A stretch of DNA of 64,000 nucleotides. Origin: Apteryx mantelli (Eukaryota > Chordata > Aves > Apterygiformes > Apterygidae). Under the pieces are notes generated by a model that worked only from the letters and a program-made list of their open reading frames with translations, did not search any database and was not told the DNA's origin. Of this stretch, positions 11,948-38,729 are shown piece after piece. Each line of letters starts with the position of its first letter. Within the stretch, counting starts at the first letter, position 1. The position numbers and the translations under genes are program-made. The stretch covers positions 62,013,684 through 62,077,683 of the forward strand of contig NC_089982.1 of the NCBI RefSeq assembly GCF_036417845.1, in the 5' to 3' direction.

Positions 11948-12860
11948 AGAGTGGCATTATTTTTGCTAGTAATATAAGTCAGCATATGAATAATTAACTG
12001 TATTGCATTAAATTGTGTTAATCAAATTTTTATAATTTTTTTTACATTTTTTTCCAGGTTGTTTACATTGTAGCAGAATTTAATTGTAATATATATAGGA
12101 ATTGCTACTGCTTGTTTTAGTGGTCGAAGTATTGCATCAGAAATCTTCTGTACTTGTCCATCATCAAAAAGAGAAGGAGAAAAAATGTTCTTAGAAATTG
12201 CATTTATTTTTATAGACTTGGGTTGCATTTATTTTGGTATTTTCCTCTTAATTCTAGACATATTTGAAAGTAACTAAAGTACTGATTGGTTGAATGTTAT
12301 CAGGATTGTAAAGTCTTGCATTTAATCTATATTCTGCCAGGGATGTTGTGGGTATAAGATGGTAGGGATCTACTTCTTTGTGTTTAATTAAAAAATGCAA
12401 GCAAACAAGAAAATGCCTCTTTTGTAAATCCATTTCTGTAAATTGGTATAATAGATGACAAGGGTACACTACTTCGAAACCTTCAGACATCACTGGAACT
12501 TGTTATAAGTCTGTACTCAGACAGAAGGATTTGTTCAAAGTCCCATGAACTCAGTGGAGTTTTCCCTTAATCACAGACAGAGACCTTCTGAGCTGAAAGC
12601 TGGAGCCATTGTGCCCTGTTTAACACCCTGGTTACTTTGCTGTACTTAACATTCCAGCTTCCCTAGATTTACCTAGTAAGTCATGATTTAATAGAATTCA
12701 CTACTGATTAGCTTAAGAATATTAGTTAATATCTGAACTGTAATACTATAGATTTTTTCACAAGTAGCATATCAAGCTATATTGGCTTGCTTGTTTTCCC
12801 TGTTTTGTAAAAGGTAGTTATATATTTTAATAAAACTTTTTTTTTTTTTTTATGATGGGC
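11948..12860 (+). other. TLR1: Probable 3' UTR of the TLR1-type gene
   Basis: AT-rich sequence after the TAG stop. The first strong polyadenylation hexamer in good context is AATAAA at 12829-12834, followed at once by a run of T. The transcript end is inferred; an earlier variant signal could also be used. Confidence 0.45.
12829..12834 (+). terminator. Candidate polyadenylation signal for the TLR1-type gene
   Basis: AATAAA followed by a long T run (12837-12851), about 880 bases after the stop codon. It is the best-placed hexamer downstream of the receptor. Confidence 0.5.
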
Positions 12861-15800
12861 TCTCTCAGCTATATGAGGGCAAAGAGAAAGAGATCCTTTC
12901 AATCTATTAAGTTACTGTTTCATTATGAAAATTTCCCTCAGTTGCACCACTGTAATTCTTGTTACATTATAAAATATATTTTATTGCTTTCTGTCTGCAG
13001 CAGCTAATAAGTAATCTACATTTTATGACATAATGTAGTTTTATAGGTATAGGTAGAATATGTATTATATGATAATATTACAGGAAAGCCCTTTTGTTTC
13101 TAGAACACTGGTAATACTGCAAATGCACAGTAGGAGACAGAGCTTGCACAACCAGTGAGAAAGGATTGCCTCACCAGAACTGTCACTGAATTAGCTCATT
13201 TATTCAGTATTTAAACTCAGAAACTTCATGTTTTGGGGTGAATCTCTTTTTATCTCCAGAGTTTCATTGAACTCTAATATCTTGCCCTTTTATCAGCAGG
13301 CACTGAGAGTCATCATGCAAACAGGAGAATTTTCATCAGCAAATAATCTCTCTGCTAAAGTCAAACTAATTAAACCAATGATATTTGTTGATAGGAAAGA
13401 TTTATCATTTGCTACACTTGGATTTAATTTTATAATCTAATAAACCTCTCATTTTTTATCTGTTATTAGATTTACTGGTGTCATTTCACTGATGATGAGA
13501 GTTGTGTAATTACACTTACCACTTAATGGCAATGCAAAGCCCTGTGATCATAGCTGTGGGTAGCGTACAAAGTGAATAAGCAAGTAGCAGGATGTGCTCC
13601 TTAACGCTCGCAAATGTGGTTGACCAGACACCTCCCAGGCGTGTGCGCAGTAGATGAAGGAGCAGGTGGACAGCCAAGTGACAGCTTCCTGATTTTCAGC
13701 GGTGCTGAGAAACCCCTGCTCACCCACCTCATAGTTTAACCAGACACCTCAGGCGGCTGGCAGTGCCTGGCTCTGAACATACAGCCTTTAAAAGGATGGC
13801 TGAAGATCTCTTTTAAGTCTTACCTTAAGGTAAAAGTAAGTAAGTCAGCTACCGGCTTCTGTAATGACATGTGATGAGGGTCTCCCCCTTCCCAAGGCCA
13901 GTAACAAGTTCTTTTAGCATATCTTTAAAAGGACTGCTAAAATGCCGGTTCTTCAGTGGCAGCTGATGGAGGTGGCATGCTTGAAAAGCGGGTTACTTAT
14001 GATTAGGGGCAGATATTTGGAGATGTAGTGGAGCTTAGGGCTCAGGGGAGTTTGTCAGGGAGGCTTTACTCTACTTTGTGGGAGGCTGGTGCTTCACAGC
14101 AACAAAGCGTGGTGCCCCGAGTGCTGCTGACAGCAAACTGCAAATCTCCTGTTCCCCTCAGCCAGGTATCACAGCCTTCAAGGCATTTTCCACAGAAGTA
14201 GGGATGTTAAACCTGGGACTGCAGCCTGAATTCGCAGCTGGAACTGCAGCATTTCCTTCCTGACAGGTTTCTCCCAATGGCACAGCGTTGCTCTGGATAA
14301 AGGTTCTTAACTTCCTCTATAATACTACTGTATTACCTGCTATTAAGCAGTTGCCTGGCTAAGCTTTAGTGGCTACTTCATTTCAGCTGTTTACATTTAA
14401 GGTTTGAAAAGCCTTGTGTGCAGTACAGCTGCTGGATGCTTAAGGAATTATCAGTAATACAGGCCAATGACTTAGGCTGGTTAGAAATTTGTAGCCTTTA
14501 CCTCTGCAGGACTCCTCTGATCTTTACATTAAACAGCTGGGAACACTACCAAAAATAACTGTTCTTCTATTTCCTAAAAGACTTTAGTCCCCTCACCCCC
14601 ACCCTGATTTAAAGAGCCTAAGCACAATTAGCATTAATACTTATCAGAAATGTTGTAATGAACATGTACTCTGTCCTGTTTAATAGTTGCAGAGAGAGGA
14701 AGTAAAACTTCTCAAATTAGGCTTTCCAACCTCTGCACATGAAATACAATCTACAAACTGTTTTTTATGTGTTAAATGATGTATGGTAGTAATGTAATTA
14801 TGTAAGTAATGCATGGGCCTTTGAGGATTTCTTCATATACTGTTCTGAAACTTAAGCTGTGGGTAGATGTGAAAGAAATAATTTGGTTCCTCAAGTCTGC
14901 TAGGTATATTATTTCAGAATATCAACCCCCAAATATCCCATTATAACCTTCCTACCTCAAAAATCTCCCATGCACTTGCCAAATGTTTTAGTCATTTACA
15001 TATGGTAGTGTACCCTACAGCCACATAAAATACACTTCTAATTTCCTTTGAGAATGCAAATGTATTTTGTTTATTAATTTAGCACTTGATGGTGTTTCTC
15101 ATCACTTTTCTGTTGGAACTTTATTTTTTTTTCCCTGAAACTTCTTCTGTTCAGAGGGTGCAAAAAGTGTTGACTATTTATTTAGTTAGTTAGTTTTGGC
15201 CAAATGCAGCCATATTTTTTTTTATTTTTTATACTTATTAAAAAATAACAGTAAAGATACAAAGTCCAGTCTTGAATCCTTTAGCAGATTTCTGTGCGTG
15301 GTATGATCAGACTCGGTGATAGAAGGTAAGACAAATGAAACAGCTTCATTTCTTAACATTTTCTTAAATTACAATCTTGCAATCTTCCAGTTTGCCAGTT
15401 GCTCAGAATAAGGCTGACACCCGGTGGCCGATTTAATTATCGCTGAACTCTTCCTGAGAGGGATAGCTCATTTTAGAGTACATACAAGAGACTTCCTCCT
15501 AAGGAAACTGAGATAAATAATCACGTTTTTTTCTGGCCCAGCATGCTCAGGAGCTTCTTGCAGGTGTGCTCGTCCAGAGGAGCAGAGAGGGGTCGCTCGG
15601 GATGCTCCGGTCGGGACGTACCGACCCCTCGTTGCAGCTCCCCCTGACCCAGAGGCTGTGATTCAGCTCCCTGCTCTGCGGTTCAGTCCTACTGTGTAGA
15701 CTGAAGAGAGCAGATTCTGCTTTGCTAACAAATGTACTCTTATTAAGTAAGCAGCATGATATAAACACGAAGTCTTGCTTTATAAAGAAAGATCCTTATT

Positions 15801-17990
15801 TTTGAGAGAGTCATCAAGATATACAAGGCAGTCATTTCTCACCTTTTGTTTGCTGTTTGCAAGACCTTATTCTTAGGCCTCATTTCTGCTGTAGCTGCTT
15901 TTGCTTCCGTACTTCACTGATATGTAGAATAGGTGCTCACCATGTTGATTTGCTGGGCCTCAGGCAGCGATACACCAATATCCTGGTGTAATTACCTCAG
16001 CAAGGAAGGGGAGTAATTGCTAAAAGATGTATAGTGAATTCTTTGTTTCTTTCTTAAAAATTTTTTTTTTTTAATATTAGAGTACAACCATAACATACTT
16101 TTTTGGAAATGCACAATTTCAATTTCTGAATGTTATGCAAAACATTCTTGTCAAGAGTATTATCTACAATCCTATTTATCCATTTTGGAGATGCAGTATG
16201 GACATTACTGACCTTGTAATAAACTTGCTTTCTCCTTAACTGGATGCAGGAAGTTTATCCAGAACAGACCATGAACTCTGCTTGGCCCTCCAAGCAAAAA
16301 ACAGAAAAGGTGTTGAGGCTCCCAAATCATGATGACCCCACACTTCTTTGTGATAACATGCTCATTGATTATGCGATCTTATTAACCCAAGACTTATTTT
16401 TGCATTATCTGATTGGAACAGCTTGCACTGGTAGTAGATATCGTCTTTTCTATACTTTTGGATAACCTTTCCCTCTAGATGAAACATAACTAGTTTTCTC
16501 AGTTTTTCTTTCAGTCTTGTTTCTCAGTCTTTCTTTGTTGTCTGTAGGCAGTGCTCTAAATTGCACAATGTTTAAAAATAGAGACCTCCAAGAACAGAGT
16601 GCTATGCACAGCTACTTCACACTAGAACCATTAATCTTAAATAGAACTGGCAGTAACAGATAAATTACTGAAAGAAAGAACACAGGTGAGAAAGTTAAAG
16701 CATATGGTAACAGTTAGAGAATGACAAATATGCAGAATCATCCAGGAAATTATTTTTCATTAGAAAAAACCTAATTTGATGGAAACCTGGAAAACTTCAG
16801 AGAAAATGGAAGTGTTGTCTTGAAAATCTCTTGTTAGTTGGAAAATGCATTTCGGTTGAGACAGATCTGGCTAGCAATTTGTTTAACATCCACGGACCTG
16901 GGGCTGGGGTAGATTCCTACAGCAAAGCCTGAGACTGTGTGCTGGGCACCTCAAGACCTAGTGGAGCTTTACAAGGGTGAATCAAAACTTCTAGCTGGCA
17001 TTCGGCATCCACTGTAGTTTCTAAAAAGACAGGGAGTGCACTCAGCTGTCTGCCAAAAAATGATCTCAGTGCTCTCTGCCAGGGACCTTGAGAAGACAGA
17101 CAGAGTTACGATCCGCTTGCAGCCTCCTCCGTCCTGTCCCCCTTGCCCCCAAGGCAACCATCTGGCTATCGGACGGCCCAGGCAGGGTCAGCCTTTAAGT
17201 AAGCTTTTTGTTGGGAATGTGCTGCTGCAAGTTGTTAGGCATGATACAGGCAATGAAATGATCTTTCTTTGTATGTGTTAGGATAAATGTCCTGAACTGG
17301 TAAGGCATGCTGGCATGTGCCTTACCATTCATAAACGAGAGTCTTTGAGGCACATGGGACTTCTAACACCAGAAGCAGAATATCTCTATTTTAGTCATTT
17401 TTTTCATGTTTGAGCATCTTCTAATGCTTTAAGCTTTGGGATGGTTTATATTTAGTGTTTATGATCTTGTCAACTGAATGGCAAAATGCCCCAAAATCCA
17501 AAACATCCATCAGCAGAATCAACAGAAAGTTGTCAGAGGACTGTAAAACCTACGCAGAGGAAATGCTTGATTAGCTGGCTCGAGACACTGTAGTTGCTCT
17601 TGTCTATACAACTCTATCTACTTTCTTTACCTTGTTAAGGCCAAAGACTTCAGGATTATGACAGAATCTCTATCTCCAGCCAGTAAAACAAATGACACGT
17701 TCTCTGTGTGAAATATCATACGCAATTGCCCTCTGATTTTGTCACAGCTCCGGTTTCAGCAACACCAAAAAAATGCCTCATGGTTGACATGGAAGATGTC
17801 AGAGCTCTGAAGCATGGTTGAGAAGAAAGTACCTTCTTTTTAAATCTTGTTCAAGCTTATTAGCATCTTGTTCTGATGTTTATGTACGGCATAAAAACAA
17901 ACAAACAAAAAATCAGTCCACTTTATTACCTGAGGCAGCGTGCCTTCCATGTGTAAAGGAAAAAGCATCCTTCGGTCAGATCTCCAAATA
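12861..17990. other. Convergent intergenic region between the TLR gene and KLF3
   Basis: About 5 kb with no recognised gene. Composition is mostly AT-rich with modestly GC-richer patches near 13.6-14.3 kb and 15.55-15.68 kb. Short simple repeats are present (TTAG units near 15180, AAAC units near 17895). Nothing here reads as a conserved protein. Confidence 0.5.
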
Positions 17991-18610
17991 GCCACCCCTC
18001 AGCAAAAGCCGGGGTGTTTTGCTCCGCGGGCTCCGCGAGTGCCGGTGCCGGAGGAGGGGCTGGCCGAGCGGGGCGGGCTGGGCCGCGGGGGCCCTGCAGC
18101 ATCAGGTGAGCGCCGGCAAGGAGGCCTCAGCGCCCGCCCTGGCACGCGGGCCGGCAAAGGCTGCGGCGACGAGCCTGTCTAACGAACGCAGGCCCCGACG
18201 GCGGTTTCATGGGCAATAAAAAAGTAAAAACTCACACGTTTGGTGTTCCAGGGCAGTCCGTGAACTCTGCACTGCCTGAAATGGCAGCGCCTGACTGACT
18301 TGGGCGGGTTTGCTGCTTGCGGCGGCGCTGGGCAAGGCTCGTCAGGAGGACGCGAGCTAGAGGAAAGGGAGGTGCTGGGCGGCCTGCCCCGCGCCGCCTG
18401 CCTCGCCCCCTGCCCCCCGCGCCCGGGGCCACGGCGCGGGCGCTGCCCAGGCGCCCCCAAATCCTCGCCCGCGCTGCCTCGGCTCCTCAGGCTGCGTCCA
18501 GCGTCGTCTGGGCCACGATAATGTCGCGGCGGAGTCGGGAACCCTGGGGAGGGAACGGAGGCGTGCAGAGCGGCGACTGTTGGCCGTCTTTCCAAGGCTC
18601 TGATATCGAC
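17990..18610. promoter_or_regulatory. Isolated CpG island between convergent TLR1-type gene and KLF3
   Basis: Sharp rise in GC and CpG density (many CCGCGG, GCGCC and CGGCG words) against AT-rich flanks. No known promoter is expected here, because the genes on both sides end towards it. A consensus donor on the plus strand (ATCAG|GTGAGC, exon end 18105) and a donor-like ACGT|GTGAGT on the minus strand (exon end 18236) would allow a spliced noncoding transcript. The several ORFs in the island resemble no known protein and are typical of GC-rich DNA. Confidence 0.7.
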
Positions 18611-18899
18611 TGAACATCGAATTAATTTCAGTGATGCTACATGCTTTACTCTGCTGTTTCATGCTGATCTCATAACCTCTTAGTAGGCTCTTCAAAGTAG
18701 GAATGAAAAATTTTAAATATATATATTTTTTACATTTAAACACTTTTTTTATATTAAAGACTTAAACAATGGGAATTGCTTTGGGGGGCTTACGTGGTTT
18801 TTGTTGTTGTTGTTGTTCTTTTTAATTAGTACTGATTTTACACACTTCCTTAGCTTCTTTTCTGACTATAGTTTTGTTTTGTAGTACACGATGACATGA
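18611..18899. other. AT-rich spacer between the CpG island and the KLF3 3' end
   Basis: AT-rich DNA with a GTT trinucleotide run at about 18801-18815. No gene was seen. The KLF3 transcript may extend into this stretch if the proposed polyadenylation site is wrong. Confidence 0.4.
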
Positions 18900-21800
18900 C
18901 CGCAAATAATATTCTGATGGTTTTATTAACAAGTATAATACATATGTATTGTATACTAAATATAGAATGAGGACTGTACAGTACAAATTTGTGTTCACAG
19001 TTTGACATGACAAAATGTCATTACTGAATTCCCATTGGACTACCAAAGTAGAAACAGTGAAAGTACATTAAACATTCACATCTTTAGTAAGACAGATTAC
19101 CAAAATGTCTCTGTATTTGCGAGTTATAGTAATGCACACTAGAAACCTTTAATTACCCATTCAGTCTTATTAGCTTATAAAATATATTACATTTTATTAA
19201 AAATTTTCTGCATAGTTTATACAAGTATTAAAGTAAATATAACATTCCTGCTATATTTGCAGGTGAGAGATGCTAAGCAGAAAGATTATTTTGACCCTCT
19301 AACATTTAAAGTACATAAATAGCAGAAAAGTGCTAATATCTGTAAAATATAATGAAAACTGGTGTAGCCCTCAAGATATGTAAAATGCTTTGTAATTTTT
19401 ATAGAAAGGATTTGCATTCATCTACATGTTGCTAACCTTGACAGAGACAAAAACCCAGGCAACATATTTAGACAATCTGTGGCATTAGAAATATCACTGC
19501 AGAATGGCAGTGTATATTTAAATAAAACCACACATAGTAATACCTGCTCAGCTTCATAGGATTGTCTTAGAAATTAGTAAGTCATTATAATCAAATGGTT
19601 TTAACAGGCACATTTTAGTAAAACATAATCTGCTAGTGAAAAAGGTTTTTTCTTTTTTAAATATACACCTTCTGCAGGATTAGTTTTGTGTATCTTTACA
19701 TCTAAACTGGCTTCTCTTAAGGTCAAAGAGGGAAAGACTGGCTTTTTTTAGGTATTTCTTTAGTTTTATACATTTAAAATTTTCAAGATACCCCTCAAAT
19801 CAAAGTTTGCTAAAATGAGTCAATGACCCACTTAAGATCTAAATTCACATTTTGAACCGAAAGATGAAAACATACTTTTGATGTTTTCTGACAGTCTGTT
19901 AAAACACACCATAGACACAAGCAAAAAATCCTATAAACAAGGCATTTACATTGAATAATCTCAAATTTTGATACTTAATATTTAAATTCATGTTGTCCTA
20001 AATCACAAGGCACATGGCTGAAGATATTTTAAAAATCTATTGCATCTCCACTGTATTTGCCCCCACCAGTGTCATAAATATTTTCAGGAAAAAGGTACAT
20101 AGGCTAATGAACATGGCAAGTACCCTAGATTTAATTCTCCAGAGTAACTCTTAGTTACAAAGAGTTACAGAGTTACAAAGATCTGCCAATAAGGTATTTG
20201 ATCCTAGATTTCTAGTTAAAGAAATGACAATACTTAAACATTTTATGAAAGCCCTAAAAGAGAAAGAGCACTGGAAACAAATGTTGCTTAAGCATCCCAA
20301 ATTTTATGTGTTTAAATTTGTTAAGCTAAAAAATGGGATCAGTTGTCTGTAATCTGCTTATCTGTGTAGATCTCTTCTGTTTTTTTCCCCCTAGAATTTA
20401 ACTGAGAACTGTTTTCATCCTCGGATACTAACTATCTCTAGGCTCCTGAGTGATGCTCCACGCAGCCCTATCAGTGAATGTCATGTCTACATTTATGGAA
20501 CTACGATTAACACCTACAGCCTAATAAGAAGACTAACTTGACTCTGCATGATATTGCTACCATTTAAAATAAAAATTATCCAACAAAACAACAAAATCCC
20601 CATTCTAAGACAGTTGCTCATTTATTTAATTCTCTTTCCTGGAAGTTTATCAATGTTAGTACCAAATCAGCCAACCAAAAAAAGACCAACTGATTTTCCA
20701 TTTTTTTCAATTCCATAAATCAACAGGTTAGGTTCAGTTACAAGAATATAAATCTGGTGCAACTTCACTTGATCCTGGTGAAGTCACTAGGATTTACGGT
20801 GGTATAACAGTGCATGTGGATCTTCCTCATAAAAGCTTTGCAGAAAGATTTGAAGCACTGCTTTGCAAATTCCCATCCGCCCCTTTGTGGAGCACAACTA
20901 AAGGGTCAGCCTATTCCTTAGATAAAATTACCAGTTTTGTATTTCCATATATATGCATTTATTACAGAGTTTGAGCAATACTTTGTACTTTATGGCAACA
21001 ACTGAAAGAACATTTTTCTCCAAGAAGTACAGATCCTGTTTTTCTCTACTTTTATGGGCCAGCGGACGTCAGCAGAATGGCTGGTAAACTACACCACCAA
21101 GGCAGCAAAAGTGAAAAGGGTCTTTCTGCTCGAACTCTTGCATCTGCAAGGTTATTTCAGTTTACTGCAGGATTTAGCAGCCGAGCACACCTCTTCCGCA
21201 GGGCCAAGCGTATCTGCCTGCAGAGGGACACTCCACCTGCCTCCTCTTGCAGAGGTTTGTGATGCTCTGCTCCCCACCCTCCTTTTTCCAGTGGATTTTT
21301 CCAAGAAAAAGGAAAATCTGACTACGGCATGTTTAAATTTGCAGGGAACGGCATTTACCTGATGTAGGGAGAAGAACAAAACCTCAATGGTGCATAAGGG
21401 TCTAGACAAATACATCCTGTTTCCTTGTGGTGCCACCAAATCTGCCAACTAATGAAGACAGAAACCCCCCTTTCTGCAGGGCTCCAAAGGCTGGAACATG
21501 TCTAGGGTCAACTGTAGGTTGTTTGAATTCAGTTTATTTTATTTATGTTTTATCTATTGAGTTGTGTTTGTTAATTGACAAACAGACTTGCTGATGTGAC
21601 ATTTTAATGCAATAGACACATCCACAGGAAAGCTTAGTCCACCACTGAGAGACTAACAAGGTCACAAATCAGAATTATCAAATGGATGGTTTGGTACATT
21701 TTTTTTTTTTTAACCCAAAACAGATACATTACTTAGTTCCTCATCAGAAGTGCTTCGTATTTGATGCCATCTTGTAATTAAAATATTGTGAATTAATGAT

Positions 21801-22814
21801 TTTAAATACTGTAGTGTATTAAAGTGGCACTCACTTGCAACAATGCAGTTGGGAGCATTTTTGACATGACAATTGCTATTTTTGAGGTACAGCAAAGAGA
21901 AAAAATATTTAGAGTAGAGGAAATGTAGGGGAGTGATTATAGAGGGATAGTTTATATCCCTGAAATGAGGTGTGGTAGGTTTCTATGAATATCATTTAAT
22001 GCCATGTTATAGGAGAGTACCGTGTGTGTTCCATCCATACAGTTGCACAACACACAGACATACAGTGCCACACAAGGTCTTCATTTAACAAATCCACCAG
22101 GGCATTATGCAGTAAAAAGAAGGTTATATACTACACTATAATACAGAGGACAGATGAGATTGGTTTAGCCATACAACTCGATGCATAGACCAATTTCCGC
22201 TGATTTTTCTTCTTGACTGGGGTAAGCAATATTATGAATCAATCATTCTTTCTGTAAAGTAATTATGTTGATTAGATTAATTTTTACAGTGTTATTCACT
22301 GCTCAGGCACAGGGGATTTCTGAATCAGGCATCTTTCTAAAACTGTTATATTAACCATATTGCAAAAAACAACGAGGTTGGGAGAGTCCATTCATTGCAT
22401 TGTTGAGCATAAAATGAGAGTGTATCCTTTACAGGACACATAAAGTCTCTGGCAAGGACTAGCATTCTGGATATTCAATAACATTTACTACTTTATCAGT
22501 ATATGCTGGTTTGATTATATGAAGAAACCAACAAAAGTTGTTAGTTTACAAGTTCCCTTATTCACAAAGGAATACATTAAACACACTGTCTGCTGAAAGG
22601 GTTTGCTTAGCATCCCCAGGAAAAAAAAAAAAAAGTGTTCACATTCTTTAGGTCTGACCCGTGGCAAGGACATAGAAGGGTTAGATAACATCTATTACTG
22701 ACCATATGTAAGCTTTTAATGGTATAAACTCAGAGATTCAGACCAGCTGAATCCAAATTAAAATGCACAAGGAAAAAAAAAAAAAGTGTGATGGGAGGCA
22801 GGGACAGAAGACAC
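18900..22814 (-). other. KLF3: Probable long 3' UTR of KLF3
   Basis: About 3.9 kb of AT-rich sequence follows the KLF3 stop codon on the minus strand, with no convincing ORF. Several AATAAA hexamers (seen as TTTATT on the plus strand) occur, including 19193-19198 and 18922-18927. The last of these before the CpG island is taken as the distal end. Many ATTTA-type elements are present on the transcript strand. A long 3' UTR is usual for KLF3 in mammals, but the exact end is not proven. Confidence 0.45.
18922..18927 (-). terminator. KLF3: Candidate distal polyadenylation signal of KLF3
   Basis: AATAAA on the minus strand, the most distal such hexamer before the downstream CpG island. Another lies at 19193-19198. 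The choice rests on position only. Confidence 0.3.
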
Positions 22815-37632
<14,818 letters not shown>

Positions 37633-38715
37633 CTTTTTTATTCAGCTGTCCTGGTGCCTCTGATGTCCTGGTCTACAAGGGGAAGACAATGTTTTAGAAA
37701 GCTGAAGGAAATCCCACAATCAACTTTCTGGATTGGAGAGAACTTATTATTTTGTCAGACTGAATATCTATCTATATCTAACGTAGCTTTCTTAATATTT
37801 GACAGTGTTTCATTTAAAATATTTTAGTTATCATGACTTTATTCTTTCCCAATTGCCACTGAAGTCAAGGGACATCTGCTGTCTTTAATAGAAGTTAATT
37901 TGAGTTTTTACTGTGCACACCAGCACATCAAGGCCACAGTATTCTCAACTTTCACTAGCTGTCAGTGTGGAAAGCAACACGTCACGGTTTAGACCATGCA
38001 TTTTTCATCAACACTCCAACTTCAGAACAATCTTGTTCAGCTGATAATACAGTGAACTGATTCTGGAGAGGCTGTCCCTCTCCTCAGCATCCAGGCAGAA
38101 AAGTTGAAACTATCAGGTACAGTGACACTGAAATCAATGCAAAAGAAAGGAGATTAAAAACCAGGACTAATTTGGAGAGGTGCATGTGACATGCTGCAGT
38201 GACCTCCCATAAGCAATACATCAGTTATTTTTTCTCTGAAGGAATGGATTTACTGACAATGCAACAACCATTTGTGTTAACTGTACAAACCCAACACTTC
38301 AAAAAGATCTAGACTGTATTCTGTGGAGCTTCAGTTGTTTTTTCTATCATTTTCTGCTTGTCCAATAGCCTATTTGGAACTGTCTGAGATAAAAGGATTT
38401 AGCGTAAAGCATGTTAGATCTTAACTATCATATCGCACATCTGCCGTGGTCAACTTGGAAAGACACTGTGAAGGAGAGGAGGAGGAGATAGTTCTTCTGG
38501 AGTGGCCCAGAAAGCGTCCAGAGAAAAGCCAAGGGAAGCAGAGGAATGCTGTTCTCAATGACATTTAGATGTTGATAAAGCTTTTATAAACTACTTGGGA
38601 TTATGTATTTTATGAGGAAGTTTTGATCATACACTATACCCTGCAGAGCACTGCCTAGAAGTGGTATGACCTCTGTAGGATGCGAGGACAAGACATTACA
38701 CAAATTTAGTTCTGA

Positions 38716-38729
38716 CCAGTAGATGGCAC
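38716..38729 (+). promoter_or_regulatory. CTCF-like motif in KLF3 intron 1
   Basis: CCAGTAGATGGCAC fits the vertebrate CTCF core consensus CCASYAGRKGGCR at every position. One sequence match does not show occupancy. Confidence 0.45.

Noticed and set aside
18179-18743. Several ORFs of 66-138 codons in the orphan CpG island
   Set aside because: All frames are open through CpG-rich DNA; none resembles a known protein.
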